The notes beneath the pieces were generated by a model. It saw only the letters and a program-made list of their open reading frames with translations, was not told the DNA's origin and did not search any database. From positions 1 through 64,000 of the forward strand of contig DYKB01000034.1 of the NCBI GenBank assembly GCA_020722815.1: a stretch of DNA of 64,000 bases. The letters are read 5' to 3'. Made by a program: the position numbers and the translations under genes. Position 1 is the first letter of the stretch, and each line of letters opens with the position of its first letter. The stretch comes from Caldithrix sp. (GTDB taxonomy: Bacteria > Zhuqueibacterota > Zhuqueibacteria > Thermofontimicrobiales > Sulfurfontimicrobiaceae). This document shows positions 63,479-64,000 of the stretch, one piece after another.

Positions 63479-64000
63479 ACAACGTCATTTCTACTTTAAT
63501 AAGTTATTACTGAATTGCCACGAGCTGATTCTTGTGTCTATTTACTTGTTTTTTTAATAATTTACCATTGAATTGCCACGAGCTTTGGCACGTGGTTCCA
63601 TAAGCGCCCCACCTAATCACCGGGCTTTTAAGCCCGAGTCCTGATACACCTGTGGATTGAAACCCACTTTAAAATTTTGCCAGAACGTGATCCACGAGCT
63701 GAAGCTCGTGGCTATTCATTTGTTTTTTAATAAGTTAAGACCTTAACCTGTCGCGTATTGGATTCAGGGGTGGTTCAAATTGGGATGAATCCGAAAACCG
63801 GTTTGTGACGAGTCTATTGGTTTCTTAGACTTACCAAAATGACGACAAGTTAAATTTATCACCCCAATTTTCCCCTTGACATTTCAGCAATATTTCATTA
63901 ATTTAATAAATCCAGTTTTTGTAAAAGGTTGGCAGTCGTATACGAGTAGAAACTGATGCAAAATACATAAACGAACGATAACTCCAACGATCTCATCATA
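63479..64000. other. Right-end spacer
   Basis: No gene before the window ends. Contains the second family B element (63530-63752). A weak promoter-like pair, TTGACA at 63876-63881 with TAATTT 17 bases later, could serve a gene beyond the window. Confidence 0.45.
63530..63752. repeat. Family B element, copy 2
   Basis: TTGCCACGAGCTTTGGCACG then TGGTTCCATAAGCGCCCC, CGGGCTTTTAAGCCCGAG hairpin, TGATCCACGAGCTGAAGCTC then GTGGCTATTCATTTGTTTTT and AATAAGTTAAGACCTTAACC. Same order of words as copy 1 at 32314-32482. Confidence 0.75.

Overview
The window is about 64 kb of AT-rich DNA from a Gram-negative bacterium whose genes are dispersed among many short repeats. Three secreted or surface proteins end in a type IX (Por) secretion-type C-terminal domain (NYPNPF-like motif followed by an Ig-like fold). 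There are two C25 (gingipain/PorU-like) peptidases, a TonB-dependent receptor with a carboxypeptidase-like N-terminal domain, lipoproteins with clear lipoboxes and three Tat-type signal peptides. Together these suggest the FCB superphylum, most likely a Calditrichota/KSB1-like lineage. That placement is inferred from gene content only.

Region by region: 0.1-8.4 kb is a compact leftward housekeeping run: tgt, yajC, def, fmt, rsmB, a PASTA membrane protein, an unknown protein, xerD, birA and, after an inserted repeat, coaX. radA, a GmhA-like isomerase and tRNA-Ala(GGC) follow, also leftward. 11.7-22.8 kb holds a TolB-like lipoprotein, proline dehydrogenase, two GNAT acetyltransferases, a secreted BNR-repeat protein and a 1347-residue PorU-like peptidase. 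23-32 kb carries a TIM-barrel isomerase, an eroded block (tldE with a frameshift, a 3' scrap of tldD, a broken ykgJ-like gene), a GH38 alpha-mannosidase-family protein and a Tat-exported deacetylase-like protein. 32-41 kb is repeat-rich: two internally deleted REP-associated transposase (RAYT) derivatives, a frameshifted beta-barrel gene, a nucleotidyltransferase pair, an orphan 574-codon reading frame, a class I amidotransferase and two tandem four-cysteine paralogs. 41-48 kb has a lactonase, a SPOR lipoprotein, a FlgO/CsgG-like lipoprotein and a second C25 peptidase. 48-53 kb has a small sugar-catabolic set (HpcH aldolase, DUF1080 protein, Gfo/Idh/MocA oxidoreductase). 53-64 kb has tandem Uma2 proteins, a membrane protein, an aminotransferase, nth, a DUF2283 gene with a broken partner, a decayed RAYT gene between REP palindromes, a TonB receptor and a lipoprotein.

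The most distinctive feature is the repeat load. At least six families of short palindromic or TIR-bounded elements fill almost every long intergenic space: a 145-167 bp family A (11 copies), family D with GC-rich hairpins (about 9 copies), families C, F, B/G, and REP/RAYT derivatives. Several abut start or stop codons, and one supplies the stop codon of a gene. No full-length active transposase is visible, so the elements must be fossils or be mobilised in trans. No CRISPR array, phage or complete IS was found.
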